Both the position numbers and the translations under genes were made by a program. The notes beneath the pieces were generated by a model. The model had not been told where the DNA came from, did no database searches, and was given only the letters and a program-made list of their open reading frames with translations. Shown piece by piece: positions 5,782-15,246 of a DNA stretch of 15,449 nt (the first letter of the stretch is position 1; the number at the start of each line of letters is the position of its first letter). This DNA comes from an uncultured Ideonella sp. (GTDB lineage: Bacteria > Pseudomonadota > Gammaproteobacteria > Burkholderiales > Burkholderiaceae), in assembly GCA_946479475.1 (NCBI GenBank), contig CAMLGG010000116.1:1-15449 (forward strand), in the 5' to 3' direction.

Positions 5782-7679
5782 CAGCGAAAGCGTGCGACGA
5801 AGCCGCCGCGCGCCGCGATCGTCAGCCTCGCGCGGGGCGCCGAGAGGACGGACTCGGCGAAGTCCTTCGGACCCTCGCCGTCGGTCAGCAGCTGCGCCTG
5901 GCGCTTGCCGAGGAAGGCGAGGTCCAGCTCCACGGCGCGAGGCTTCTCGTCGGCATTGAAACCCGCGACGAACCACTGGCGGCCAGCACGGCGAGCGAGG
6001 ACGACGTAGCGCCCGGGCTCGCCGGCGAGGAAGCGCACCTCGTCCCACTGCCGGGGCAGCTCGCGCAGCAGGCCACGCACGCTCTCGGGCGCGGTCGCCA
6101 TGCCTTCGGGCGTCTCCGCGTAGTGCTGGATGCCGGAGAGGAACAGCACGCTTTGCGCCAGCTCGAAGCCGTTGCGCGTGCGGCGCTGGATGTTGGGGAT
6201 GTCGCCGAAGACCACCGGCGTGAAGTCCATCGGGTCGAACAGGTTGCGCGTGAAGGGCAGCATGGCCGCGTGGCTGGCGACCTGGTCCTGGTCCTCCTGC
6301 GTGAAGGTCGCGAACTCGAAGCCCCTCACCGCCTCGGTGGTCATCAGGTTCGGATAGGTGCGGGCCCAGCCGCGCGGCAGCGTGGCCCCGTGGAAGTTGA
6401 CGAGCAGGCCGGCCTCGGCCGTCTCCTTCAGCAGGTCGACGTAGTAGGCCAGCATGGAGGCGCTGTCGCCGCCGAAGAAGTCGACCTTGACGCCCTTGAC
6501 GCCGAGGCCCTTCAGCCGGGCGAACTCGCGCGCGCGCGACGTGCGCGTCAGCAGCGCGCTCTTGGGCGTGTAGGGGGTGTCGTTCCAGTCGCCCGAGGAG
6601 TTGTACCAGGCGAGGATGCCGACGCCCTTGCCCTTGGCGTAGTCGACCAGCTCCTTCATCTTCGCGTCGCCGATCTTGCGGTCCCAGTCGGCGTCGACGA
6701 GCGTGTAGGGCCAGTGCATGTCGGCCGCGTAGTCGACGAAGCGCTTTTGCACCTCGAACACCGTGCCGTCGTCCTTCAACAGTGCCCAACTCCACGACGC
6801 GGGGCCGGGCTGGACCTTGCTGCGCTCGAACTCCACGGCCGGCGCGGCGAGGTCGGTGCCGAGCGTCGACTCCATGACCGTCTTCAAGGGCCCGACGGCC
6901 AGGACGCGCCACGGCGTGGTCAGCGGCCCGTCCACCTCGGCGAGCAGCCCGCCGCCGGTGAAGACCTCGCGCGCGTCCGGCAGGCCGAAGCGGTAGACGC
7001 CGCCGGCCGAGTCGGCCTGCAGGCGCGACGCATGGAAGCGCCCGTCCATGCCCGCCTCGGTCAGCACGACCCAGTTCGCGCCACTGCGGAACAGCGCCGG
7101 GAAGACCCAGCCGGCCGGCGTGGGCGAGCGCGTGCCGACCGGGATGTCCATCTGGTAGTGCTCTTCGTACGAGGGGTTCACCCGGCTCCAGCCGGTCTTG
7201 GCGACCGCCATGGGCTGCAGCCAGGCGCGCGCCTCGGGTGCGAAGGCGAGGCTGGTGAGCTCTTCGCGGAAGTGCTTGCGGCCGGGCCCTTCCACCGAGT
7301 AGCGCAACGCCAGGCCGTCGTTCGCCGCGCGCACGGTCAGCAGCATGCGCTGGCCCTTCGCGTTGGCGACCGTGAAGGCCTGTTCGTTGGCGCGGAAGTC
7401 GACCTCGCGGCGCTTGCCCGTGGCCAGCGTGTAGTGCTCGCGATGGGCGCGCACCGGCGACGTGCCGACGAGCTTGAGCCCGTTCGCGAAATCGCCTTCC
7501 TCCAGCACCAGACCCAGGCGCGAGGCCAGCAGCACCGGCTGGCCGGCGCGCTGCACCTGGTAGACGAGCTGCTGCTCCGCATTGACGGACACATCGACCT
7601 GGAGCTGCCCATCCGGGCTGCTCAGCGCGTGAGCCAGGGCGGGCAAGGCGAGCAAGAGCGATGCAAGAGTGAGGCGCAT
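5781..7679 (-). CDS. Exported GH97 glycoside hydrolase (alpha-galactosidase / beta-L-arabinopyranosidase type)
   Basis: A 632-residue enzyme with a signal peptide (hydrophobic 3-16, likely cut after AHA at 16-18) and the three parts of family GH97. These are an N-terminal beta-sandwich that opens LSSPDGQLQVDVSV (about 19-285), a TIM barrel (about 290-560) and a C-terminal sheet domain. In the barrel, GVKVDFFGGD places D400 where retaining GH97 enzymes such as BT1871 have their nucleophile, and TTEAVRG gives E449 as likely acid/base. This points to the retaining branch rather than the inverting SusB alpha-glucosidase branch, which uses glutamates. Retaining members act on alpha-D-galactosides or, in some Bacteroides enzymes, beta-L-arabinopyranosides. 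In this operon the second activity is attractive. It lies three bases after the GH43 stop and has no evident ribosome binding site, so it depends on coupling. Confidence 0.88.
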   Translation of the reverse strand: MRLTLASLLLALPALAHALSSPDGQLQVDVSVNAEQQLVYQVQRAGQPVLLASRLGLVLEEGDFANGLKLVGTSPVRAHREHYTLATGKRREVDFRANEQAFTVANAKGQRMLLTVRAANDGLALRYSVEGPGRKHFREELTSLAFAPEARAWLQPMAVAKTGWSRVNPSYEEHYQMDIPVGTRSPTPAGWVFPALFRSGANWVVLTEAGMDGRFHASRLQADSAGGVYRFGLPDAREVFTGGGLLAEVDGPLTTPWRVLAVGPLKTVMESTLGTDLAAPAVEFERSKVQPGPASWSWALLKDDGTVFEVQKRFVDYAADMHWPYTLVDADWDRKIGDAKMKELVDYAKGKGVGILAWYNSSGDWNDTPYTPKSALLTRTSRAREFARLKGLGVKGVKVDFFGGDSASMLAYYVDLLKETAEAGLLVNFHGATLPRGWARTYPNLMTTEAVRGFEFATFTQEDQDQVASHAAMLPFTRNLFDPMDFTPVVFGDIPNIQRRTRNGFELAQSVLFLSGIQHYAETPEGMATAPESVRGLLRELPRQWDEVRFLAGEPGRYVVLARRAGRQWFVAGFNADEKPRAVELDLAFLGKRQAQLLTDGEGPKDFAESVLSAPRARLTIAARGGFVARFR

Positions 7680-7682
7680 GGT

Positions 7683-8621
7683 TCAGAGGGGGCAGGGACC
7701 GTCGGCCACCGGCGTGCCGAAGTCGGGAAAGCCATCGTCGCGCCAGCCGAAGGGCTGCACGCGGGCGTGGCGGTTGGGATCGTTCAGCGGGTCGCCGACG
7801 ATGTCGCGGTAGGGGCGGGCGTGGTAGACGAGCAGGTCCGTCGCGCCGTCCGGCGTGGTCGTGAAGCTGTTGTGGCCGGGGCCGTACTGACCCGCGGACG
7901 CGTCCGTCGCGAACACCGGCGTGGACGACTTGCTCCAGTTCCGCGGGTCCAGCAGGTCCGCGGAAACGTCCGCCCACAACAGGCCCATGCAGTAATTGGC
8001 GTCGGTGGCGCTGGCCGAGTAGCCGATGAAGACGCGGCCGTGTCGCTCGAGAACGGCGGGACCTTCGTTGACGTGGAAGCCGATGCGCTCCCAGGCCAGC
8101 TCGGGCCGGCTGATGCACACCGGCGCGCTGGCCAGCGTCCAAGGGTTGGCCAGCTCGGCCAGGTAGAGATTGCTCTCGGTCGGCGGGCTCTTCTGGGCCC
8201 AGCACAGGTAGCGCCGGCCCTGGTGCTCGAAGGGCGTGGCGTCGAGCGAGAAGCCCTCCTGCGGCGTGACGATCCGCCCGCGCTCCACCCAGGCATCGCG
8301 CAGCGGATCCTCACCCTGGCACTCGAGCACGTACATGCGCAGCTTCCAGATGTCGTCGCGCTCGGAGGCCGCGAAGTAGACGAACCAGCGGCCGTCGATG
8401 CGGTGCAACTCGGGCGCCCACACGTGCCAGCTCATCGGGCCGCTGTCGTGCTTGCGCCAGATGACATGGGCCGATGCACTGGACAGGCCGCCGATGGTGT
8501 CCGCGCGGCGCAGCTCGATGGCGTCGTAGCCCGGCACCGACGCGGTGAACCAATAGCGGCCGTCGACCAGGCTCAGGTGCGGATCGGCCCGCTGTTCGAT
8601 CAGGGGGTTATGCCAATTCAT
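7683..8621 (-). CDS. Cytoplasmic GH43 exo-alpha-1,5-L-arabinofuranosidase (GH43_26-like)
   Basis: A 312-residue five-bladed-propeller hydrolase without a signal peptide. The N-terminus NPLIEQRADPHLS and YWFTASVPGYDAIELRRADT resemble the Streptomyces SaAraf43A group (GH43 subfamily 26). That group removes single arabinofuranose units from the ends of alpha-1,5-linked arabino-oligosaccharides. Likely catalytic residues are D13 (base, RADPH), D127 (SLDATPF) and E186 (acid, HVNEGP), with H250 in GPGH. Spacing is close to the D20/D135/E196 set described for SaAraf43A. Its ATG overlaps the GH51 stop as ATGA (8618-8621). With GH51 it would finish oligosaccharides brought in by the CUT1 transporter encoded upstream. 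Subfamily is judged from motif memory; family is secure. Confidence 0.87.
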   Translation of the reverse strand: MNWHNPLIEQRADPHLSLVDGRYWFTASVPGYDAIELRRADTIGGLSSASAHVIWRKHDSGPMSWHVWAPELHRIDGRWFVYFAASERDDIWKLRMYVLECQGEDPLRDAWVERGRIVTPQEGFSLDATPFEHQGRRYLCWAQKSPPTESNLYLAELANPWTLASAPVCISRPELAWERIGFHVNEGPAVLERHGRVFIGYSASATDANYCMGLLWADVSADLLDPRNWSKSSTPVFATDASAGQYGPGHNSFTTTPDGATDLLVYHARPYRDIVGDPLNDPNRHARVQPFGWRDDGFPDFGTPVADGPCPL

Positions 8622-10141
8622 GCGCGATGCGCCTTGGTGACGATGACGGTCCATGAGGCGGGCTTGAGGCGCACGCGCAGCTGCTCGCCGTCGATGTCGA
8701 CCGACTCCAGCGGCTGCGGCGCCACGCGATCGGGGTCGTCGCGGGTGTTGCTGGCGTTCAGGTCGGCCGAATGCAGTTGCTCGGCCCGCACGAGCTCGCG
8801 CTCGCCGCCCAGGCCGCGCAGCGCGATGGACAGGTCCATCTCGTCGGCCAGGTGCCGGTTGAGCAGGAAGACCGCCGTCCGGCCGGTGGCCGCGTCGTCC
8901 ACCACGCTGGCGCACAGGTAGGGCAGCTCGCCGTGCCTCGGATTCGCATGGCCCGGCGATTCGATGACCGGGCGCAGCACCCGGCCGCGAGCCCAGCGTG
9001 CCGCCTGGGCAAACGGATGGAAGATGGTCTGCCGCCAGGCCGGCCCGCCCGGCTCGGTCATGATGGGCGCGATGACGTTGCACAGCTGCGCCATGCAAGC
9101 CACCTTCAGGCGATCGGCATGGTTCATCATCATGGTCAGCATGCCGCCAATGAGCAGCGCATCCTCGGCGGTGTAAACCTCCTCCAGCAGGCGCGGCGCC
9201 TCGGGCCAGCCGGCCTGCCTGAGATGCTCTCCATGCCGCGCGCGGTACCAGACGTTCCACTCGTCGAAGGAGAGCATCAGCCGCTTGGACGAGCGCTTGC
9301 GCGCCGCCACCGCGTCGGCGATCGCGACCGTGTCCTCGATGTAGCGGGCGTTGGTCTCGATCTGCGCGAGGAAGCTCTCGGTGCTGGTGTCGTCCGGCGG
9401 CTTGACGAAGTAGCTGTGCAGCGAGAGGTAGTCGACCTGCTCGAAGCAGTGCTCCAGCACGCGGTCCTCCCACACGCCGTAAGTCGGCATGTCGTAGGCG
9501 GAAGAGCCGCACACGGCCAGCTCCACGTTCGGGTCCACCCAGCGCATCAGCTTGGCCGTCTCCTTCGCGATGCGGCCGTACTCGTCGGGCGTCTTCTGGC
9601 CGATCTGCCAGGGGCCGTCCATCTCGTTGCCAAGGCACCAGAACCCGATGCCGAAGGGCTGCTCGGCACCGTTCGCGCGGCGCTGGTCCGACAGCGCCGT
9701 GCCGCCGGGGTGGTTGCAGTATTCGAGGTAGCGGCGAGCCTCGTCCGGCCCCCGCGTGCCGAGGTTCACCCCGAACATGGGCTCGATGCCGACGCTGCGG
9801 CACCAGTGCATGAACTCGTGCGTGCCGACCTGGTTGGTCTCGGTCGAGAACCAGGCCAGGTCCAGCCGGCGCGGGCGCCCGTCCTTCGGGCCGACGCCGT
9901 CCTCCCAGTCGTAGCCCGACATGAAGTTGCCGCCGGGGTAGCGGACGATGGTGGCGCCCAGCTCGCGGGTGAGATCGGCCACGTCGCCCCGGAAGCCCTG
10001 CTCGTCGGCCGTGGGATGCCCGGGCTCGTGGATGCCGCCGTAGACGCAGCGGCCCAGGTGCTCGACGAAGACGCCGAACAGGCGGCGGTCCAGCGGCGCG
10101 ATCTCGAAGTCGCGGTCGACGGCGAGGCGGGCGGAAAACAT
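8618..10141 (-). CDS. abfA: Cytoplasmic GH51 alpha-L-arabinofuranosidase
   Basis: A 507-residue retaining enzyme that releases terminal alpha-L-arabinofuranose from arabino-oligosaccharides. It is a (beta/alpha)8 barrel followed by a beta-sandwich. Visible hallmarks are IAPLDRRLFGVFVEHLGRCV (14-33), TIVRYPGGNFMSGYDWEDGVG (64-84), acid/base E173 in CLGNEMDGPW and nucleophile E294 in SFDEWNVWY. Positions match those of the Geobacillus AbfA enzyme (E175 and E294), and the length is the family's usual one. No signal peptide is present, so it acts in the cytoplasm on imported sugar. The start at 10141 shares one base with the stop of the binding-protein gene (TGATG). It overlaps the following GH43 gene by four bases. 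This is the clearest indicator that the operon is for arabinose-containing glycans. Confidence 0.95.
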   Translation of the reverse strand: MFSARLAVDRDFEIAPLDRRLFGVFVEHLGRCVYGGIHEPGHPTADEQGFRGDVADLTRELGATIVRYPGGNFMSGYDWEDGVGPKDGRPRRLDLAWFSTETNQVGTHEFMHWCRSVGIEPMFGVNLGTRGPDEARRYLEYCNHPGGTALSDQRRANGAEQPFGIGFWCLGNEMDGPWQIGQKTPDEYGRIAKETAKLMRWVDPNVELAVCGSSAYDMPTYGVWEDRVLEHCFEQVDYLSLHSYFVKPPDDTSTESFLAQIETNARYIEDTVAIADAVAARKRSSKRLMLSFDEWNVWYRARHGEHLRQAGWPEAPRLLEEVYTAEDALLIGGMLTMMMNHADRLKVACMAQLCNVIAPIMTEPGGPAWRQTIFHPFAQAARWARGRVLRPVIESPGHANPRHGELPYLCASVVDDAATGRTAVFLLNRHLADEMDLSIALRGLGGERELVRAEQLHSADLNASNTRDDPDRVAPQPLESVDIDGEQLRVRLKPASWTVIVTKAHRA

Positions 10142-11475
10142 CAGCGGCGGGCCTTCTTCAAGGCCGTGTCGACGCGCTTCTCGACACTGGCCTGGACTTC
10201 GGGGATGGGCTTGGCCGACAGCATCAGGTTGGCCACGTCCTCGCCGATCAGCAGCTCGATGGCGCGCTGCGTCGGCACGTTGCCCGGCATGCCGATGCCG
10301 GTGCGGGTGATCTCGGCCAGCGGCTCGCGCAGCGGCAGTGCCCGGAAGGCGTCGCTGCGGGCCACCGACTGGCGCACCGGCAGGTGGCCGGTGCGCGACC
10401 ATTCGGCGCTGCGGTCCCAGATGAACTTCAGGAACTTCAGCGCCGCCTCGTGCTCGCGCGCGCTGGTGCTGCCGCCCTTGAACAGGGCCCAGGAGTGGCC
10501 ATCGGCGAACACGGCCGGCCGCTCGTACAGCTGCGGGAACGGCACGACCGCGTAGCCGCCCTGCAATGGCGACTCGGGCTTCTGCGACTCGCGCAGGAAC
10601 TGGTCTATGGTCCAGGTGCCGACCACCACGACGCCCACCTCGCCGTTCAGGAAGGCCTGGTTGGCCGCGGCGTAGTCGAGGTTGGGCTTGACCAGGCCCT
10701 CGGCATAGAGCTGCTGCATCAGCGCCAGCGCGTTGACCACCGCGGGCTGGTGCATGTGGATGGTCTTGCCGTCCTCGGAGAACAGCTGGGCGTTCTGCTG
10801 CGCGACGAGCGTCAGGAAGGTGCGGTCGTTGGCCGCCGTCTCGTTGGCCACGGCCCAGGCGAAATAGGGCTTGCCGGTCTTCTGCCTGAAGGCGCGCGCC
10901 TGGGCCAGGAGTTCCTCGGGCGAATGCGGCAGGCGCGGCTGGCCGTCGGGCTTCGTCAGGCCGGCCTGCTTCATCAGTTTCGTGTTGATGTGCCAGAGCC
11001 AGGCCCAGGTGTCGAAGGGCAGCGCATAGGTCTGGCCGTTGAAGGCCGTGCCGCGTGCGGCGTGCTCGGTGAAATCCGCCTTGTCGATGCCGATGCGCGC
11101 GAAGTCCTCGTCCAGCGGCAACACGAGCTTGCGGCGCACGTAGTCGCCGAGCGCCGACTCGTGCATCACGGCGACGGTGGGGATGTCCTTGGCCACCAGG
11201 CGCGCGGTGAGCTGGTCGTAGTACGGGCCCCACTCGCCGATCTGCGTGTGCACCACGATGCCGTCGCGGTTGGTCGCGTTGAACTCGTTGACCAGCGTGG
11301 TGATGATCCCGCACTCGCCCACGCCTTCGGAGGCCTTGGTCACGTTCGCGTACTTGGCATCGCAGCTGCCGAAGAAGCGCATCAGCGTGATCTCGGTCTT
11401 GCCCGAGGTGTCGGCCTGGCGGCCGCAGCTGGCCAGGACCACGAGGCAAAGCATGAACACAAGTGGCCTGATCAT
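10141..11475 (-). CDS. Lipoprotein sugar-binding protein of CUT1 ABC transporter
   Basis: A 444-residue extracellular solute-binding protein (family 1, MalE-like). A lipoprotein signal is clear: a hydrophobic run followed by the lipobox LASC, with C17 as lipid anchor, so the mature protein is tethered to a periplasmic membrane face. Domain features include LVNEFNATN, YYDQLTARLVAKDIPTVAVM, the ALPFDTWAWLWHINTKLM hinge segment and the GHSWALFKGG segment near the C-terminal third. C38 and C55 bracket an extra loop near the mature N-terminus and may form a disulfide. Gene order places it right after its two permeases (ATGA overlap at 11472-11475) and before GH51. The likely ligands are therefore arabino-oligosaccharides, by analogy to AraN of Bacillus subtilis; ligand assignment is inference. 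Confidence 0.9.
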   Translation of the reverse strand: MIRPLVFMLCLVVLASCGRQADTSGKTEITLMRFFGSCDAKYANVTKASEGVGECGIITTLVNEFNATNRDGIVVHTQIGEWGPYYDQLTARLVAKDIPTVAVMHESALGDYVRRKLVLPLDEDFARIGIDKADFTEHAARGTAFNGQTYALPFDTWAWLWHINTKLMKQAGLTKPDGQPRLPHSPEELLAQARAFRQKTGKPYFAWAVANETAANDRTFLTLVAQQNAQLFSEDGKTIHMHQPAVVNALALMQQLYAEGLVKPNLDYAAANQAFLNGEVGVVVVGTWTIDQFLRESQKPESPLQGGYAVVPFPQLYERPAVFADGHSWALFKGGSTSAREHEAALKFLKFIWDRSAEWSRTGHLPVRQSVARSDAFRALPLREPLAEITRTGIGMPGNVPTQRAIELLIGEDVANLMLSAKPIPEVQASVEKRVDTALKKARR

Positions 11476-12308
11476 GACTTGCCCGTGCCGGCGACGGCGG
11501 TGACCAGCTGGCGCTGGAAGAACAGGTAGAGCATCAGCGCGGGCACGCCGGCGAACACGGCCTGCGCCATCAGGAAGCCGAGGCCCTCGGACTGCGCGAA
11601 GTTCGTCTGCGTGGAGGCCAGGCCGCGGGTGAGCGTGTACATCTCGGGCTTGGTGGCGATGACCAGCGGCCAGAGGTAGTCGTTCCAGCTGGCCAGGAAG
11701 GTGTAGATGCCGAGCGTCGCCTGGGCCGGCAGCGTCAAGGGCAGCACGACGCGGAAGAAGGTCTTCAGGCGCGAGGCGTTGTCGAGCATCGCCGCCTCTT
11801 CCAGCTCGGTGGGGATGGCCTTGAAGTACTGGGTCATCAGGTAGACGCCGAAGGGGGCGGCCAGGCCGGGCAGCGCCAGGCCGGCCAGGGTGTTCTGCAG
11901 GTTCCAGTCCGAGAACAGGCGATGCAGCGGGATGAAGACCGATTGCGCCGGCACGGCCAGGCCGAACATCACGACGGCGAACAGCACGCGCCGCCCGGGG
12001 AACTCGCAGCGCGCGAAGCCGTAGCCGGCCAGCGACGAGAGCACGAGCACGCCCACCGTCTGCATCAGGGCCACGACCACGCTGTTGCCCAGCCAGCGGA
12101 AGACCTGCGAGGTCTGCAGGATGTCCAGGTAGTTGTCCAGCGTGTAGGGCGGGCCGAAGAAGACGTCGGTGTGCCGCAGCAGGAACTCGTTGGGCTTGAA
12201 GGAGAGCGCCAGCACCCACAGCAGCGGCAGCACCCAGGCCAGCGCCAGCAGCGTGAGCGCCGTCATCACGAGGCGGTCGAACCAGCCTCGACGCAAGAGA
12301 GGATTCAT
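11472..12308 (-). CDS. CUT1 ABC transporter permease, MalG/AraQ-like
   Basis: A 278-residue inner-membrane permease of the binding-protein-dependent type (BPD_transp_1), with about six hydrophobic segments. The first is at about 13-35 and the last at about 248-264. The EAA loop that docks the ATPase reads ELEEAAMLDNASR at 168-180 followed by LPLTLPA. The periplasmic SFKPNEFL stretch after the first segment and the final LTRGLAS segment are typical of MalG-type subunits. It pairs with the MalF-like protein encoded just before it. Both ends overlap neighbours by ATGA, so stoichiometric coupled translation is expected. Substrate is probably an arabino-oligosaccharide, from context. Confidence 0.92.
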   Translation of the reverse strand: MNPLLRRGWFDRLVMTALTLLALAWVLPLLWVLALSFKPNEFLLRHTDVFFGPPYTLDNYLDILQTSQVFRWLGNSVVVALMQTVGVLVLSSLAGYGFARCEFPGRRVLFAVVMFGLAVPAQSVFIPLHRLFSDWNLQNTLAGLALPGLAAPFGVYLMTQYFKAIPTELEEAAMLDNASRLKTFFRVVLPLTLPAQATLGIYTFLASWNDYLWPLVIATKPEMYTLTRGLASTQTNFAQSEGLGFLMAQAVFAGVPALMLYLFFQRQLVTAVAGTGKS

Positions 12309-13185
12309 CGCTGCCCTCCCTTGTCGCGCTCCAGCCAGAGCTGCGCCGACACGCCGATCAGCATGATGGCCAGCAGCACTTGCGAGGCGGCCGTAGCGTA
12401 TCCGAGCGAGAGCTGCATGAAGGCCTGCTCGTAGATGAACTGCACCACCGAGCGGGTGGAGTTGTTGGGGCCGCCGTTGGTCATCAACAGCATCTGAGGG
12501 AAGACCTGCAGCTGGCGGATGACCTCGCTCAGCGCGGCCAGCACGATGGCGCGCTTGAGGCTGGGCAGGGTGATGTGGGTGAGCACGCGCCAGCGCGGCG
12601 TGTTGTCCAGCGCGGCGGCTTCGTAGATGTCGTTCGGGATCTGCTGCAGCGCCGAGAGGAACAGGATCATCGGCAGGCCGATGATCCACCAGACGGTGAC
12701 GAGCGCGATGGTGAACAGCGCGAGCCGGTCGCTGGTCAGCCAGGGCAGCTCGGGCCAGCCGAGCGCCGCAAAGCCCTGCGCGACCAGGCCGCGCTCGGGC
12801 ATCAGCGCGAGCTTCCACACCAGGGTGATGAGCGTCACCGAGAAGACCGAGGCGCAGAAGAAGGTGGCGCGCAGCAACGTGGCCAGCCGCCCGGGCCGGT
12901 TCAGGGCGAGCGCCAGCATCAGCGACAGGCCGACGAAGATGGGCGTGCTGATGGCCACGAAGCGCAGGGTGTTGCCGACGACCTGGTGGAAGACCTCGTC
13001 GCCCCACAGCTCGCGATAGTTCGCCAGGCCTGTCCACAGGCTGTCGTCGGACAGCAGGTCGTGGTCGTGGAAGCTGATCCACACGCCCTTGACGAGCGGC
13101 CACAGCAGCAGCAGCGCATAGAGCGCCACGAAGGGCAGCACGAACAGGGCGTACGCGGGCCGCGAGGCGCGCAGGCCGACGGCGG

Positions 13186-13189
<4 letters not shown>
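12305..13189 (-). CDS. CUT1 ABC transporter permease, MalF/AraP-like
   Basis: A 294-residue permease with six main hydrophobic segments (first at about 11-36) and an EAA docking loop, YEAAALDNTPRWRVLTHITL, at 189-208. LVTVWWIIGLPMILFLSALQ is the segment before the loop, and MTNGGPNNSTRSVV after it is typical of MalF/UgpA-type subunits. Start choice: ATG at 13189 overlaps the ATPase stop as ATGA and has AGAGG at a good distance. The ATG at 13195 sits one base from that same AGAGG, too close to use it. It forms the channel with the MalG-like partner and receives cargo from the lipoprotein binding protein. Confidence 0.92.
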
Positions 13190-14283
<1,094 letters not shown>

Positions 14284-14299
14284 GTGGGGTGTCTCCAGG

Positions 14300-15223
14300 T
14301 CATTCTTCTGCGCGAAGGCGGGGCCAGCCGTCGTCGGACCAGCTCAGGCGGCCCAGCCTGAGGTGGGGCCGGCCGCTGTCCTCGGCGTCGTAGGCGTGGC
14401 GCACGATGAAGTCGCCGACCACGTCCTGGTGGCCCGGGCCCTTCCAGCGCGCGCCGCCGCCTTCGACGAGCGTGCCGCCGCCTTCGAGCAGGGGCCGGCC
14501 GTCCCGGTCCAGGTAGGGGCCGGTCACTTCACGCGATCGGCCCATGCGGATGTTGTAGGTGCTGTCCACGCCGCGGCAGCACAGGTCGTGCGAAACGAAG
14601 AGGTAGACCCACTCGCCGCGGCGCAGCAGCGTGGGGGCCTCGATGCCTGCCTTGCGGCTGGCGATGAAGCGCGGCTCCCCGAGGGGCCGCAGGCTGCGGG
14701 GATCCAGCTCGGTCAGGCGGATGCCCTTCCAGAACGAGCCGTAGGCGAGCCAGAGGCGGCCATCGCGATCGCGCATGAAGTCGGGGTCGATGGCGTTGAA
14801 GTCGTCCTCGGGCCGGCTCTGCACCACCAGGCCTTCGTCGCGCCAGTCGTTCGCATCCGGCCCGCTGCTGCTGGCCAGGCCGATGGCCGAGCGGTTCTTG
14901 CCGAAGGTGGAGATGCTGTAGAGCAGCCAGAAGCGGCCGGCGTGCGAGAAGGCCTTGGGCGCCCACACGTCCAGGCCCTTGTGGGCAGGCACCGCTTCGT
15001 CCCACCAGCCGGGGCGTGCCGCCAGCACTGGCGCCTCGCGGCGCCAGGTCTTGCCTCCATCGGCCGAGCGCAGGTGCTGGATGCCCTGGCCGGTGGTGAA
15101 GACGTGCAGCACGCCGCCCTCGGCGGGCCACAGCGTCGGGTCGTGCGCCAGGGTGTCGCCCTGCAGCGCCGCGGCCTGCGCGGCACAGGCCAGCCAGGCG
15201 AGGATCACCAGGAGGTACTTCAT
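14300..15223 (-). CDS. abnA: Exported GH43 endo-alpha-1,5-L-arabinanase
   Basis: A 307-residue enzyme with a signal peptide (hydrophobic 4-17; cut likely near AQAAA at 15-19). It is one GH43 propeller, the normal length for endo-arabinanases. Catalytic candidates are D28 (base, AHDPTL), D146 (NAIDPDF) and E195 (acid, GIEAPTL). Further hallmarks are TTGQGIQHLRS, DVWAPKAF, YSISTFGKNRSAIGLA, WLAYGSFWKGIRLTELDP, CCRGVDSTYNI and GPGHQDV, with H265 near the centre of the propeller. The enzyme cuts within alpha-1,5-arabinan chains and so feeds the oligosaccharide transporter that follows. The ATG at 15223 has AGGAG-like purines upstream in the gap after the DHDPS-family gene. The symbol follows the activity, not proven orthology. 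Confidence 0.9.
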   Translation of the reverse strand: MKYLLVILAWLACAAQAAALQGDTLAHDPTLWPAEGGVLHVFTTGQGIQHLRSADGGKTWRREAPVLAARPGWWDEAVPAHKGLDVWAPKAFSHAGRFWLLYSISTFGKNRSAIGLASSSGPDANDWRDEGLVVQSRPEDDFNAIDPDFMRDRDGRLWLAYGSFWKGIRLTELDPRSLRPLGEPRFIASRKAGIEAPTLLRRGEWVYLFVSHDLCCRGVDSTYNIRMGRSREVTGPYLDRDGRPLLEGGGTLVEGGGARWKGPGHQDVVGDFIVRHAYDAEDSGRPHLRLGRLSWSDDGWPRLRAEE

Positions 15224-15246
15224 GCCTGGTCCGGCAGTGGCTGCGC

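Noticed and set aside
6525..6545. Alternating CG run in the GH97 gene
   Set aside because: A short run of alternating C and G in high-GC coding sequence for Arg/Ala/Glu residues; no repeat unit or symmetry beyond composition.
5775..8921. Very long + strand open frame of over 1000 codons across the GH97, GH43 and GH51 genes
   Set aside because: It is antisense to three well-recognised glycoside hydrolases; its product is low-complexity and matches no family I know. Codon bias in GC-rich genes suppresses stops in that frame.
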